Below, piece after piece: positions 11,756-23,692 of a stretch of 64,000 bases of DNA (position 1 is its first letter; each line of letters starts with the position of its first letter). The stretch lies in NCBI GenBank assembly GCA_963580455.1, contig OY756958.1, positions 6,708,501 to 6,772,500 of the forward strand, in the 5' to 3' direction. A model generated the notes under the pieces. It saw only the letters and a list, made by a program, of their open reading frames with translations, was not told the origin of the DNA and did not search any database. Position numbers and translations under genes: made by a program. This stretch comes from Euonymus europaeus (Eukaryota > Streptophyta > Magnoliopsida > Celastrales > Celastraceae).

Positions 11756-12309
11756 TGCACCCCCGCCGCATGCGTATGCGCCAATGAGGTTAAGGATTAA
11801 CCTAATTTGACGTGCATTTTCAATTTCAAAATTACCTGGAATTATGTCTGTAGTCAAATATATCTTATCTCCTTGACAATTCCAAACACTCCTCCTTCCT
11901 TTAAAACCTTCGTTCTTCTCGTATCATCATTCCCTAACAAAAACTAGCTCCAAAAGCTTCCTTTGATTCCTCTTGGCTACTTCCTCTAACATAGCTGATG
12001 TTTGCATACCATCTACCTTGAATAACGTTGATCTAACTACCTCTTTGGCCTATTAGAGTCTAAAACAACAACTTTTACATTATGATTTTGTGGTCCCTTT
12101 TATAAAGCCTTATGCGTGGTCCAAGCTTGCAGATAATTGGGGGGAATGGATAGACCGTCTGGCCCCATCTTCACCGACTTCTGAGCCATGACTGGTATAG
12201 ACGGCTTGATTTCCCTTTCTAGAGTTGAAGTTCCTTTCAAAGAAAATCTCTTGAATTTCATCTAGTTCTTTTGGACATGGTCCTGCAATTCCGTCATTTT
12301 CCATTGTGA
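11756..12309. other. No recognised feature
   Basis: No supported gene or repeat partner was seen. Minus-strand frames here look like chance readings. Confidence 0.4.
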
Positions 12310-13735
12310 CCCAAAGTCCATTACACTGCATGATGTTGCTGCACGCACCAGCCTACCTGTCACTTGTTTGGATGTTCCTCATCTGGTTGCTACTTCTACT
12401 GATTCATCGCTACAACTCTCTGAATCTATTCTTAAGTGAAATTCTTATTTCAAAGCTCAGACCTTCTTTTTTGGTATGCCTAGGACTGAGGAACATATTA
12501 CCTTTCTTTGGTGCTTTTTTATGTAGATTTGTTTTTATGTATCTGCCAACCAACCTATGAAAGAATACATTCTTATTGCTCAAGCTCTGGCTAGTGGCAC
12601 TAAAATATCCCTTGCCCTCATGATGTTAGTCTATTTTTACTTGGCGATGGACAATATTACCAATCCTTTTCTTGGCTTAAATTCTCCCAATAGTGGTTTT
12701 GTGTGGTTGTTACCTCTGTGGATCGATAACTACTTCCTAGAGCTATACTCTAGGTTTTATATTCCTTCTGCTAGTTATCACTCCTATGAGAATTTGGAAG
12801 CAAATTGCACCTGTGAAGTTCCTTTGAATATATTTACACATTCTTATGGAATTTGGCGCTTGACCGCCCTAACCACCTCTTCTATCTTTTTACTAACAAA
12901 ATCGATCCATCTTGGCTTGACCTTCCCATGACAGAAGCTAATCTAGATAGCTATAAGGTTTGAGCAACCGAAGGAAGTTTTTTTAGTTTGCATGTAACTC
13001 CATCTAGGCGTAACCTTATCTCACCTAGCAACGCCACCAATGGTCGTGAGTTATGTATTCCCCAATATTGAGTGCAATAGTTAGGATTCAATCAAGGGAT
13101 TCCAGAATCACCTAGCCACATGTTTAACTCTCCAAACCATCCTTGAGTTTCTATCACATCAAAGTCTATTATTCTTGATCACCACACTTTGTATACCCAG
13201 CTACTTGAAGCTTTTTGGTTTAGTGTTACTCCACCTCACATGTCATCTTGGGAAAAAGATCAGCTTCTTCGACTTGAATCGGAGTTTCCTAGCATGGTTT
13301 CTTCCTTTCAACGGTTTACCAAAAAGCATGCAACATTGACTGTAAAATGTGATGAATTCACCAAACTGAGTGATCATGCCATAAATTTTAAAGCAAGAAT
13401 CAAGAATTCTAGGGTTGGGGACACTAGTCTTCACCAGGCTATCCTTGATTACCAGGATAAGATTGATGAGCTATACAAGCAGATTAAGGACATGAAGATA
13501 GAGTCTCTCAATATCAAGAAGAAGACTGATGATGTAGCAACCACAAGGTCTAAGATACAACACGGTTGAAACTTGTGGAAGCTCATAGCAAGGCTTCCTA
13601 TGATGTAATCCGCCACAACAACCTTAAGTAACAACAACTTCAACAAAAGATTTCTAGCCTTACCAGTCAATGGCAGATGGTGAAGAAAATAGACTCATTC
13701 TCTTTGATTTATGAACAATTTAGACGACTATAATA
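12310..13735 (+). pseudogene. Plant mobile domain (aminotransferase-like) protein relic
   Basis: A plus-strand frame runs through about 12,310-12,931 with stops. It contains RTEEHITFLWCFFM, QPMKEYILIAQALASGTK and FVWLLPLWIDNYFLEL, which fit the plant mobile domain (PMD) family seen in transposons and in MAIN/MAIL-type proteins. A second open stretch (13,189-13,569) gives a charged, coiled-coil-like tail ('YQDKIDELYKQIKDMKIE'), also usual for this family. In-frame stops near 12,417 and 12,530 and a break between the two parts show that it is dead. Gypsy sequence lies close downstream. Confidence 0.55.
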
Positions 13736-13759
13736 ATTGTATGTAATCATACGTAGACC

Positions 13760-14811
13760 ATAAATCAATCTTCCATTCTTGTTTGAACTAACCTAGAAAA
13801 CATTGTATAGCTCATTCTTTTTCTTTGGTGTAGGTGCATTTATGATTGCTCTGACTTTGTTCTTATCCACCTCCACGCCCCTCTAATGAATCAAAAAGCC
13901 TAGAATGTGTCCTGGATTTACTCCAAATGCACACTTGAGAAGATTGAGTTTCAGCTAGTGTACTCTTTTTTAGTCAAATCTCTTCTCTAAGTGTGTATTG
14001 TGATCAATAACTTTCTTGGATTTGATAAAAATATCTTCTATGTACACCTCTAGGAAGTGACCAAACATGTCACAAAATATGGCATTCATTGCTCATTGGT
14101 AGGTCACCTCTGCATTCATAAGACCGAATGACATTACAATGCATTGAAATGTTCCTAGAGCTCCAATACACCTGAATGTGGTCTTTGAAATATCTTATTA
14201 GCGATGAAAATCTGGTTATAAGCAACTATCCATCCATTATAGATAATATCTCGTATGTGATGCATAATTAATCAGCATATCGACTACCAACATCACGTAA
14301 ACATCTTTTGGTGTGGATGTATTCAGGTCCCTAAAATCAACATATAAAAGACTTTTACTATTCTTATTGACCACTGGCATGAAGTTGGAAAGTCATTCTG
14401 AATATTGCACTGGTCGTATAAAGCCAGCCTTAAGCGACTTATGAATTTCCTCTTTGACCTTCAGCTCCACTTCTGTTGACATTCTTCTTAGACCTTGCTT
14501 GACCGCTTTGTAGTCAGGATTTATTGGAAGCCGATGTTGTGCTAACTTTCGGCTTAAGCATGGCATCTCATCATATTTCTAAGCGAAACAAACTCGATAC
14601 TCTTTTAGCAAGTTAATTAACAGTACCTTGATATTACAGTCTAGGAGTTTGCTGATATAGGTAGGTAATGGATCTTCTTGCGTTCCCAAAGTGACCTCCT
14701 CTAGTGGTTCTGAAACCTCTACTTTTAGATCGTCCAGGTTTAGTGATGATTTTTTCAAGTTTTTCTTCTGAATTTTCTCACCTTCAGATTCAAAATCTTC
14801 CTCTTCAATCC
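13760..14811 (-). pseudogene. Ty3/gypsy reverse transcriptase relic (second family)
   Basis: Read on the minus strand from 14,811 down, the sequence gives a pre-RT segment (EPLEEVTLGTQEDPLPTYIS, LLKEYRVCFA). Degraded RT follows: 'MPGLSRKLAQHRLP', 'LNTSTPKDVY', 'TTFRCIGALGTFQCIVMSFGL', 'EVYIEDIFIKS' and 'KCAFGV.PGHILGF'. Stops occur throughout. These wordings belong to the plant gypsy type with 'CFAWDYDEMPGL' upstream of RT, which differs from the element joined to it at 14.8-19.4 kb. No LTRs were found for it. Confidence 0.65.
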
Positions 14812-14876
14812 GAACTAACAAAACAGGTGAAGAATATGGGCTGGTGCTAGGCTGAATAATCCCAGCCTGGAGCAAC
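14812..14876 (-). pseudogene. Small inverted piece of gypsy-1 RT start
   Basis: On the minus strand this reads [20 protein letters not shown], the block that normally stands directly before [16 protein letters not shown] in gypsy RT. The latter lies next door on the plus strand (from about 14,880), so the two neighbouring blocks of one protein are now head to head. Confidence 0.6.
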
Positions 14877-14879
14877 TTC

Positions 14880-15188
14880 CGAAGAAGGACGGCACTTGGC
14901 GCATGTGTATCGACTACAGGGCCTTGAATAAAATCACTGTCAAAGACAAATACCCAATACCAGTGATCGATGAGTTGTTAGACGAATTGGGAGAAGCCCG
15001 ATATTATTCTAAATTGGATCTACGCTCTGGGTTTCATCAAATAAGAGTGAGTGAAGCTGATGTGCACAAAACTGCTTTTAGAACTCATGATGGGCACTAC
15101 GAATTTTTAGTCATGTCGTTCGGTCTCTCTAATGCGCCATCAACGTTCCAAAGCTTAATGAATGATGTATTCAGGCCATTCTTGCGCA
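14880..15188 (+). pseudogene. Gypsy-1 RT, first half (plus orientation)
   Basis: The plus strand reads [16 protein letters not shown], then [47 protein letters not shown] and ends at NDVFRPFLR. The next residues expected in RT (KFILVFFDDILVYS) are found 4.2 kb away at about 19,400 on the minus strand. The open frame itself has no stop, so this part is well preserved. Confidence 0.8.
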
Positions 15189-18100
15189 GTCAACCTCATG
15201 TACAGTTGTGGAACCCTGGAGATATGAAGGAATGACAAGAGGTGCTCGCCCATAAACAACCTCAAAGGGTGTGAGTTTGGTCCCCGAATGATACGTAGTA
15301 TTGTACCACCATTCTGCCCACGGCAACCAACGTACCCACTCCTTGGGTCTCCCACTAACAAAGCAACGTAAATAATTTTCCAAGCACCGATTCACGACCT
15401 CTGTTTGCCCATCAGACTGAGGATGGTAGGAGGTACTCATATTAAGCTGAGTCTCTTGCAAACGGAAGAGCTCCTTCCAAAAATTACTTGTAAACACCCT
15501 ATCCCTGTCACTGACAATTGATTTAGGCAGCCCATGTAATTTAACAATATTATCAACGAATACTTGTGCCACCATGGGAGCTGTATAAGGATGAGAAATT
15601 GGGCAGAAATGTGCAGCCTTAGATAGACGATCAACCACAACAAAAATGGTTGTCTTACCTTGAGATGGCGGCAGCCCCTCGACAAAATCCATCGAGATAT
15701 CAGTCCATACATCATGGGGACTAGCCAAGGGTTGAGTAATCCTAGACTGGCCACAGTTTCACCTTTGTGTCACTGACAAATATCATACTCCGCAACAAAC
15801 TTCTTAATCTCTCTTTTCATGCCCTTCCAGTAGAAGCCCATAGAAATTCGCTTGTAGGTACGAAGGAAGCCAGAATGTCCAGCAACTGAAGTGGCATGAT
15901 ACTCCTTCAAAATAATTAATTTTTGCGCTGAATTTTCTGCCAAAAAAAGCCTGCCTTTGTAACGCAAGTCGCTGCCATCCCATGTATATTTATGAACTTT
16001 ATTAGGATCTTTGGTGAGCTGCTGGATAATCAATTGTGCCGCTGCATCACTCTTTATCTCCCCCCGGATCACATCAATATTAGAACAAAATGGTACAGAG
16101 ATAGCCAGAATGTAACAACCCGAACATTTGGATAACCTGTTGAGGTAGATGTGGTAAGATCGGTGACGTCATGTGCTAAATGTATCAAATAGGTGACGTC
16201 ATGTGTGTCTTAAATTGGTTCGGAACATTTTTATAAATTCCATAGTAAAAATAAAAATTATGGGTACGAGAATCATTATGAACAGGGTTAAAATTAAAAT
16301 ATCATGAATTTCAAAAGGAATAATAAGTATAGGATATTGGGATATATGTATATATATATATATATACATAATGGCAAACTAGTAAATAAACAGATAATGG
16401 AAGGGTATAAAGGTAAAAAGGGCTCAAAACCAAATAATACAAAAGAAAAATAAAACCAATTTGGCACAAAACTCGAGAAACCCTAGGCGGTACCAGAGAA
16501 ACCGAGCGAGGAGAACGGAGGCGATGACGGAAGGCGAGTTTTCAGAGGGGGTGAGGAATGACCGGGTTTTTGGCACGGAAAGGATGGTCAGGGGACGAGG
16601 AACTCAACGATACCAATTTCGGATCCAACGGGGAAGTGTAGCGCCGTCAACGGAGGAGGTGAAGGTCGCGGCGCCGTAACCTTGAAAGCGTCGATTTCCC
16701 CTCCTCCGGCCACCGATCAGGGAACGAAGACTACCGGAAAATTTCTCGTGATGAGCTCTACCTAACCATGGCACCCGTGAGCCTCACTGTCCTCTTTACG
16801 GCGGTGACCCGATTTTGGATTCTAAACGGGTCTGGTGACCCGTGCGAATGAAGGAAGATGAAGACCCGGTTATCAATAGGGTGACTTTCCAAATCCCCTT
16901 GGTGTTGACTAGTTTGTCCAAAAGTTAATTAAAAGGAAATAAATAAATTAGTTAGATAAATGGTTTAAATTGGTACTAATGGATATGGGTACTTATACAA
17001 ATTTCAGGAACGATATCGTATAGTTGATTGGTTGGAATTACAGAAGCAGATTGAGGTAAGCAATACTCACCTGTGTCACGGAATCGAGTGCTCAATGAAC
17101 AGTTAATTTTATAATGCATGTATTTGTGAGTGTGTGTGTATATATATATATATATATGTATATTTATTTATTTATCTATCTATATAGGCATGTTAGTATG
17201 ATTTCATTATTTTGTTGAGATTATTATTGTTATAATTATATGGAGTGGATATGCTGGTTATTGAGGTTGAATTGATGATGATGTTTTGGGTATTATGTTA
17301 GTAAGATAAAGTTATTATGATGAGACTGTGATCGTTGTAATATTATACGTGTTGAATATGATAGTACTTTGAGACTGAATTGATTGTGACGTTTTGGGAA
17401 TCGGTGAATTCTGAATCGCCATGTGACGATATGTAGGTAAGTAATCTGTAATGGTTGAAGAGTCATGAGATGGAATTTGATTTGGGGATGTGTTATCTGT
17501 ATAATATTTTCTGTATTGAATGTGTTATTTATATGATACTAAGTGTATGAGGACGTGTTATCTTTATAATAAATTATGTAATGTTTCCGTTTTATAAACA
17601 TGAGGATGCATTTATGAGAAGGTCTTACCTATATAATAATATATAGGTGTTGTATATGTTGTTATATCTGACTAAGCTGGTAATGGTAATGTTGAGTTAA
17701 TTGTGAGTGTTGAACTGACATGTGTTGATATGTAGAGGTAACGTTTAATGATTGCACTGCACGAGGCATAATATCTCATGGCATACATGACATATGCATT
17801 GAGGAAAATGTTTTACGAACCAGGTATTACTACTACAGGGAGGGTGTACTGGAGAGATAAAAGTTCATGAGGTACTGTTAAATGAGGAAAAAAAAAAGGA
17901 AAAGAAAAATGAGTAAAGGATATAACTGTTGACTGAACGTGTTCTATGGTAGGACATTCAAAAGAAATCCCGACCGGTTGCTTTGTAGCAGTTTACCTAG
18001 GTTAAGGGCCCGAGTATTGGAAAAATGATTTAAATGGCTAACTGTTTTTCTAAAGATCAGGTCCATGTGCATTCATACATAAGTGTTACTTGCTGGGCCT

Positions 18101-19400
18101 CGGCTCACTATGTTCCGTGATACAGGTAAAGAGTCCGGTGATGATTTTGCTGGCATAAGAGTTGATGGCGTCGCGGATCCATGAAAGGGATGCTCATGTG
18201 CAGAAGTTAGGTTTTTGATGGTCCATGACGAGAATCTTAAATTTTATATAAGCCTTGAGGTTGTCGCTAGTATTTCAGATTTATCGTGGTTAAATTAAAG
18301 TTCGGAAAAAAAATGATGATGTCAAGAAATATGTATCTCACATTATTGATTTAATTATGATTATGAGGTTATAATTGTTAAATGCTCATCGGAATTAGGA
18401 TATTTGATTTGAGTTATTTAATGAGTTAGTTAATTAGAGATAGATGATGCTTAGCTAAACTTATTCTAGCATTAATTGGGTTATCATTATATATAGAATT
18501 AGGTACTACTGAAGGACTGAGATGTGATATAGGTGGCCTTCTGTACTACGAGCTCGAAAATTAGGGTTTTGTGGGACGGGGCGTTACGCAGAAGCTGCGC
18601 CTGCTCTGGTAGGCGAGAAAGTGCATCCGCCACAACATTTTCAGCCCCCTTTTTGTATATAATTTCATAATCATATCCTAACAATTTGGAGACCCATTTT
18701 TGTTGTTCCATAGAAGAAATACGCTGATCCAAGAGATAGTGCAAGCTTTTATGATCAGTTCTAATATGAAATCGTCGACCGATCAAGTAGGGACGCCATT
18801 TAGTCACAGCATGGACCAGCGTTAGCATTTCCTTTTCGTAGACAGAGAGGGCACGGTGAGAAGGAGCTAAAGCCTTACTAGCAAAAGCCAATGGTCGACC
18901 TTCCTGCATTAGAACAGCCCCAATCCCAACGCCTGAGGCATCACACTCAACAACAAAAATTTTGGTAAAGTCTGGTAAGGCAAGCATTGGTGTTGTTGTC
19001 ATTGAGTCTTTTAATTTGAGGAAAGCTTCTTCCGCTAATGGCCCCCAAACAAATGCATCTTTCTATAGGAAGGCAGTGAGAGGTGCACTGATTTTCGCAT
19101 AATCCTTAACAAACTTACGATAATAACCGGTGAGGCCAAGAAATCCGCGTAAGGACTTAAAATTTTTCGGTGTAGGCCAATCCACCATCACTTGCACCTT
19201 AGCGGGATCTGCAGCAACTCCGTCACCAGAAATAATGTGCCCCAAATACTCAACTTTAAGTGAGCCGAAACTGCACTTAGAGTGTTTCACAAATAAATGA
19301 TGCTCCCGGAGTACTGAGAATGTGGAGCGAAGATGCACAATGTGATCTTCGAGAGTTGGGCTATAGACAAGAATGTCGTCAAAAAATACCAAGATAAACT
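15189..19400 (-). mobile_element. Gypsy-1 RT second half, RNase H and integrase, inverted and with a nested insert
   Basis: The minus strand from 19,400 down gives RT with FILVFFDDILVYS and GLTGYYRKFVKDYAKIS, then RNase H (18,999-18,594) with VVECDASGVGIGAVL, RTDHKSLHYLLDQR and DALSRL. After a nested insert (16,111-18,588) the frame resumes with the integrase HHCC region (about 16,105-15,770; H-x-GHSG, final CQ). The integrase core (15,728-15,189) has ISMDFVEGLP, VSDRDRVF and HPQSDGQTEVVNR, so the D, D and E residues are present. Breaks are a TAG at 19,063, a TGA near 15,767 and a frame change near 15,735. The integrase tail stops at 15,189, where the inverted RT half abuts. No LTRs were seen. 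Confidence 0.8.
16111..18588 (+). repeat. Solo-LTR-like insert in gypsy-1 with 5-bp target duplication
   Basis: The insert starts TGTAACAACCCG and ends CGGGGCGTTACG. It is flanked on both sides by CAGAA (16,106-16,110 and 18,589-18,593). Removing the insert and one CAGAA joins RNase H to the integrase linker without a frame break (…PEQAQLLAISVPF…). The 5-bp duplication and TG start fit an LTR; the last base is G, not the usual A. No gag or pol is inside, so a solo LTR fits best. AT-rich tracts at about 16,345-16,370 and 17,135-17,165 are present. A 72-codon plus-strand frame at 16,461 is not recognised. Confidence 0.65.
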
Positions 19401-20857
19401 TGTACAACCTCACAAAGGTACACACAAAATATATATAAAATAAATTTCTCACTCAAATGTTTAAGGATTATGTTTACTCTCATATGAATTCATGATATGC
19501 AGCCATATGCTTGTATGCTCACCAATTTTACTTCGTGCAAGTATTTTCATCCATGAATCAGAAGGACTTAATTGGGTTCACACAAAAAAATGGCTAGGGA
19601 AAGCTCAAGAAAGGCAATGTATAAAATCATTATAAATTGGACTCAAACTAAGTCATCATCATCCAATCACAAATAGGCTCAGTATGACAACGGGAATAGC
19701 TGTAGGGATTAACATAGGATAAGTAAAGGCAAGGTTGATATAAAACATACGATGGTCATGCAAACATCAAAAGAGTCCAAAAAATAGGCATCCATCATAG
19801 GACCAATCATACTACTCCAATTTGTCATACCAGCGAATTTATTGAAACTGCCCAATCTCTGCAGAGACCACATGCAATGCTCTTTTACACTTGTGTTTTT
19901 TTTTTTGAAGATCAATAATGTGCATGACCAACCAGTAGAATATGCCCCTCCAAATTCTGACAGTTTCCGAATTATGCGATTGCACTTATCTCACACTTAG
20001 GTCACACATAGCTCACTTTTTGGTCACAACCATCTGATACTTCCACTTCGTAAATAAATCACCGTTTTTTTTTTAAACCAGAGTTCACACATAGGTCGTA
20101 CATCACCCAAAAAATCACTTTCACATATGTTTACCCACTTTAGCTTCCAATCCTTAAAATTCACCCTCAAAAACCTTCTAAACTTCTCAAATCATCCTCT
20201 TAACATCTCAAAACAAAGTCCCATGATGGAATTCTAAATTTATGACTTATTGATCATGCATACACATCACAAGGATAGGGAGGCTTATCAAAAGGGACAA
20301 GGTTTTCATTGAGAAGAAGGGGTTCACAATAATCATCCAAGGTAGGCCAATTGAACAAAGAATGCCTTCATCACTTTCACAGAATAAAAACACGGCACTT
20401 AACTTTAGATGGTTTAATACAAATTCTAGCATCACATAATCATGAAATTCATTACACAAAATTTTTCTGAAGGCTTCTCACATGGCTAAACAATGCAAGA
20501 ATAATGTGTATACCAAGCAGACTTTCATAGCAAATTGTCATGCAAAGAATCACACCGTCAGTCGCTAAAGCACTTCATAACAATCATGCACAAGTATGCC
20601 AATTCCTAAACTCTTTAAAATTTTTGGCAAAAGCAAATTCCCTCTCCCCCAAACTTGAAATTGACATTGTCCTCAATGCGAAAGAAGAAAAGAAAAAACA
20701 AATTTGCGATGACAAAAATTAAATTGTAATGAAAGAAAACGGAAAGGAGATAGAGCTGGTTGAAAATGTTGAATAGGATGCTCCTCCACATGAGTTAACT
20801 CCCATGAAGTGCTAAATTTATTGTCTTCAGCTGGACATAACCACATTGTGGCTTGAA
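19401..20857 (-). repeat. 3' non-coding internal region of the Athila-like element
   Basis: On the minus strand a polypurine-rich stretch, TTTGGGGGAGAGGGAATTTG, follows 'gaggacaatg' at about 20,635-20,680. I know this combination from the 3' ends of Athila-type elements. The long non-coding text below it (to about 19,400) fits their 3' untranslated region. No 3' LTR is seen before gypsy-1 sequence begins, so this end looks truncated. Short open stretches on both strands have no recognisable domain. Confidence 0.5.
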
Positions 20858-21973
20858 TCAAGGAGGATTGAATTGGATGTCCTCCTCCACTATGATAGGG
20901 ATTGAATCCCAATAAGGCTTCACACGATGCCCAGTAACCCTAAAATTGTGATAGGAGGCGAGGTGTTGTAACTCAAATTCTCCATGAGGATACACTATCT
21001 TCTCTAAGTAGGGACCACGCCATCTTGATTTCAGCTTGTTTGGGAATATTTGCAAAAGCAAGTTGTGAACAGGATCCTTTTGCCCCTCATGAAAATCTTT
21101 TCGCATAAATGTTCTATCTTCAACTTCTTGCGTGTGTGAGTTTAGCCACCTTTCTGTCTCTCTAAAAGGCTTAGCATCCTCTTTCGAATAAGCATATTCC
21201 ACGTGATTGGGTAGCTGTTTCATCTCTAATTTTGGTGTTTTACCAACATATGGATGACCAAGCTGGAGTCCCAATTTAGACATTTTGATTTGGCTATCAC
21301 GTTCCATAGGTCCTGTAGATACTACTCGTTCATCTAACCCTTGTGTCACCACTACTTCGAAGGGGTCTTCGCTTGATACCTGAAAATCCTCACTCTCAAA
21401 ATCATGTATAGTATCAATATTAAAACAATCTCTATGATCATCATGAGATTTAAGAGCTTCAAATACACAAAATTCTAGTTCTTGGTCATTCACTTTCATG
21501 GTTATAGTTCCATGTTTCACATGAATATGCATATCAGCAGTGACCATAAAAAGGCGACCAAGAATGATAGGTAAAGATGTAGACATTGGACTATCTTCCA
21601 TATCCAAAACAACGAAATCAACTGGTAAAATTAATCCTTTCACAGTGACTAACACATCTTCTAAAATTTCCCTAGGTCTCTTAACACTACGATCAGCCAA
21701 TTGTAGAGTGATGGATGTGGTTTGAAGCTCTCCTAGGCCTAGTCTCTCATACACAGAAAAAGGTAGTAAATTTATACTAGCCCCAAGGTCCAACAATGCC
21801 TTTTCAAAAAATTGATTTCCTACCTTGCAAGGGATAGTAAAACTACCTGGATCCTTAAGCTTAGGAGGTAGTTTATGCAACAAGACAGCACTAACCTCTT
21901 CATTCAAGGTGACTTTTTCATGCTCAACAAATTTCCTCTTGTTAGTACAACATTCTTTCAAAAATTTAGCATA
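20858..21973 (-). pseudogene. Athila-like protease fused in frame to the integrase C-terminal tail
   Basis: The minus-strand frame continues from gag after one stop. It starts YAKFLKECCTNKRKF and has the Athila-type protease motif ALLDLGASINLLPFSVYERL (about 21,810-21,745), followed by LPIILGRLFM. At about LPNHVEYAYS (near 21,185), where RT should begin, the frame passes directly to KDPVHNLLLQIFPNKLKSRW and YPHGEFELQ, a block found after the integrase core. RT, RNase H and the integrase core are therefore missing through one deletion that kept the frame. The frame ends at 20,858. This makes the element non-autonomous. Confidence 0.75.
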
Positions 21974-23449
21974 CTAAGGAATTTGTCTAATAGCATCAAG
22001 GAGTGGAATATTAATCTCTACCTTTCGTAAAGTCTCAAAAACATCAAGAGATTTAGAATCAATTTTCTTCTGAGCAAACCTTTGCGGGAAAGGTGGTGGA
22101 TCTCTTCCCCAATCCTTTGTAACATCTGATGCAGAACTGGGACCTTTTTGCACCTTGTCGGCAGCTGGACAACAGTCTTTTTCAGAATGTTTCGGCCCTT
22201 CAACCTTGTTGTCTACTTCTTTTTCACTTCTAAGTGTTGTAATGGCCTTCAAATGCTTCATTCTAGTTGGGTTGTTAATGGGTTGTGCTACAAGCTCTCC
22301 CTTCTTCCTTTCACTCAACTCCTTAGCCATTTGTCCCATTTGTGTCTCCAAATTTTGGATGGCTTGAGTTGTTTGTTGCATGAACTGCATCATAGAAATC
22401 TCCGAGTCACTTTTCATAGCTAGTTGGGCTGCTGAAACTGGTGCATTATTAACGGGTTGATCATTTTTCCAAGAGAAATTTGGATGACTACGCCAAGGAT
22501 ATTGTTGGTTCCTTTGGTTGAAATTTTTTTGACCCATGTAATTGGCTTCCTCTCGCTCTGTCATAGCTGTCAAAGGGCATGCCTCAGTAGCATGATCTTG
22601 ATGTGAACATATTGTACAAAGCATGGCTGGTGGTGGTGTAGTTTTTATGTTCATTCCTTTCATAGTGTCAACTAGGAGATCAATCTTTCGGGTCAAGTTT
22701 CCAATCTTAGCTTGCACAATTGTATCAGAACTCACCTCATACACTCTTTGCCGCTTAGAGGAATTTTTACTTCTTGTAGAAAACTGTTGAGAGTCTTCAC
22801 TTAATTCCTCAAACAATTTCATAGCCTCTTCACTACTTTTTCTCATCAACGCCCCATTGCAAGCCGAATCAACCTTCATCCTATTTACCTCATTTAACCC
22901 TTTATAGAAGTGCAAAACAATGTCATCTTTGTGCAAGTTGTTAGTTGGGCATCGAGCTAAGCGGATCTTGAAATCCTTCCAAGCTTCGTAGAACAAATCT
23001 CCTTCCTTTTGTTGAAAGTTTTGAATTTCTCTCATGAGTTGCTTAGTTCTATGAGCTGGAAAAAATTCTCTCAAAAATTTTGTCGCCATTTGTTCCCATG
23101 TACCAATAGAACTCGCTTCAATGTAGTTATACCACATCTTAGCTCCTCTCAATTTGAATGAAAACAACATGAGCTTCAAATTATCAGCTATAATCCCCGT
23201 CATATTTTGCGTTCGGCACAAATCAGTAAAATCTTTCAAGTGTTGGTGAGGATCTTCATCAAACTGTCCTTCATAGTGAGGCACAGAGTTTAACAACTGA
23301 GGTGATAAACTGAAAGTGGCCCCTCTGTTAGGCTGAAAAGCGATGCAAGATGGCTGGGCTATATTGTGTGGAATGTATCGATTCATCATGGGAACCCTCT
23401 CATTACCCGCATCACCAACTTCAACAATCTGATCATTTTCGGCAGCCAT
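21974..23449 (-). CDS. Athila-like retrotransposon gag
   Basis: An open frame of 491 codons starts at ATG 23,449. It contains a retrotransposon gag domain (SVPHYEGQFDEDPHQHLKDF, LFSFKLRGAKMWYNYIE, TWEQMATKFLREFFPAHRT) and a Cys/His motif (CTICSHQDHATEACP) near residue 285. It ends at TAG 21,974-21,976, after LLDAIRQIP; the frame goes straight on into the protease, so the stop is probably a mutation in a gag-pol frame. The gag product would build the virus-like particle of the retrotransposon. The long unbroken frame is unusual among the decayed elements here. The primer-binding site lies about 220 bases upstream. Confidence 0.75.
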   Translation of the reverse strand: MAAENDQIVEVGDAGNERVPMMNRYIPHNIAQPSCIAFQPNRGATFSLSPQLLNSVPHYEGQFDEDPHQHLKDFTDLCRTQNMTGIIADNLKLMLFSFKLRGAKMWYNYIEASSIGTWEQMATKFLREFFPAHRTKQLMREIQNFQQKEGDLFYEAWKDFKIRLARCPTNNLHKDDIVLHFYKGLNEVNRMKVDSACNGALMRKSSEEAMKLFEELSEDSQQFSTRSKNSSKRQRVYEVSSDTIVQAKIGNLTRKIDLLVDTMKGMNIKTTPPPAMLCTICSHQDHATEACPLTAMTEREEANYMGQKNFNQRNQQYPWRSHPNFSWKNDQPVNNAPVSAAQLAMKSDSEISMMQFMQQTTQAIQNLETQMGQMAKELSERKKGELVAQPINNPTRMKHLKAITTLRSEKEVDNKVEGPKHSEKDCCPAADKVQKGPSSASDVTKDWGRDPPPFPQRFAQKKIDSKSLDVFETLRKVEINIPLLDAIRQIP

Positions 23450-23670
23450 GTTCCTTTGTCACAGTGCTCTTATTGATCTCTCAATTTCCGGATCGAGTTC
23501 TTCTAGCTCTCTGTGTTGTGAGCGTGTAGTTATCATGCAACTCGAAGAATCAAAAGATTACCTGTGACACGAATAAATAGCAATGTAAGTTCGGGTATCA
23601 CTTAATGAACAAGTAAGTAGATAAATCAAAATTATCGCTAAACATTTGAACAGTAATAAACTTAACAGTC

Positions 23671-23686
23671 GCTGGCAACGGCGCCA
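23671..23686 (-). promoter_or_regulatory. Primer-binding site of the Athila-like element
   Basis: The minus strand reads TGGCGCCGTTGCCAGC. The TGGCGCCGTTGCC core is the primer-binding site I associate with Athila and related plant gypsy elements (tRNA-Asp type). It sits between the 5' LTR and gag, as expected. Confidence 0.7.
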
Positions 23687-23692
23687 AAAACT

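Noticed and set aside
15437..15754. Second minus-strand frame overlapping the gypsy-1 integrase
   Set aside because: It is a shifted reading of the integrase; only the frame with the D, D and E motifs is real.
16461..16679. 72-codon Arg-rich plus-strand frame inside the nested LTR-like insert
   Set aside because: No known domain; it lies in a GC-richer leader-like part of the insert, and chance is likely.
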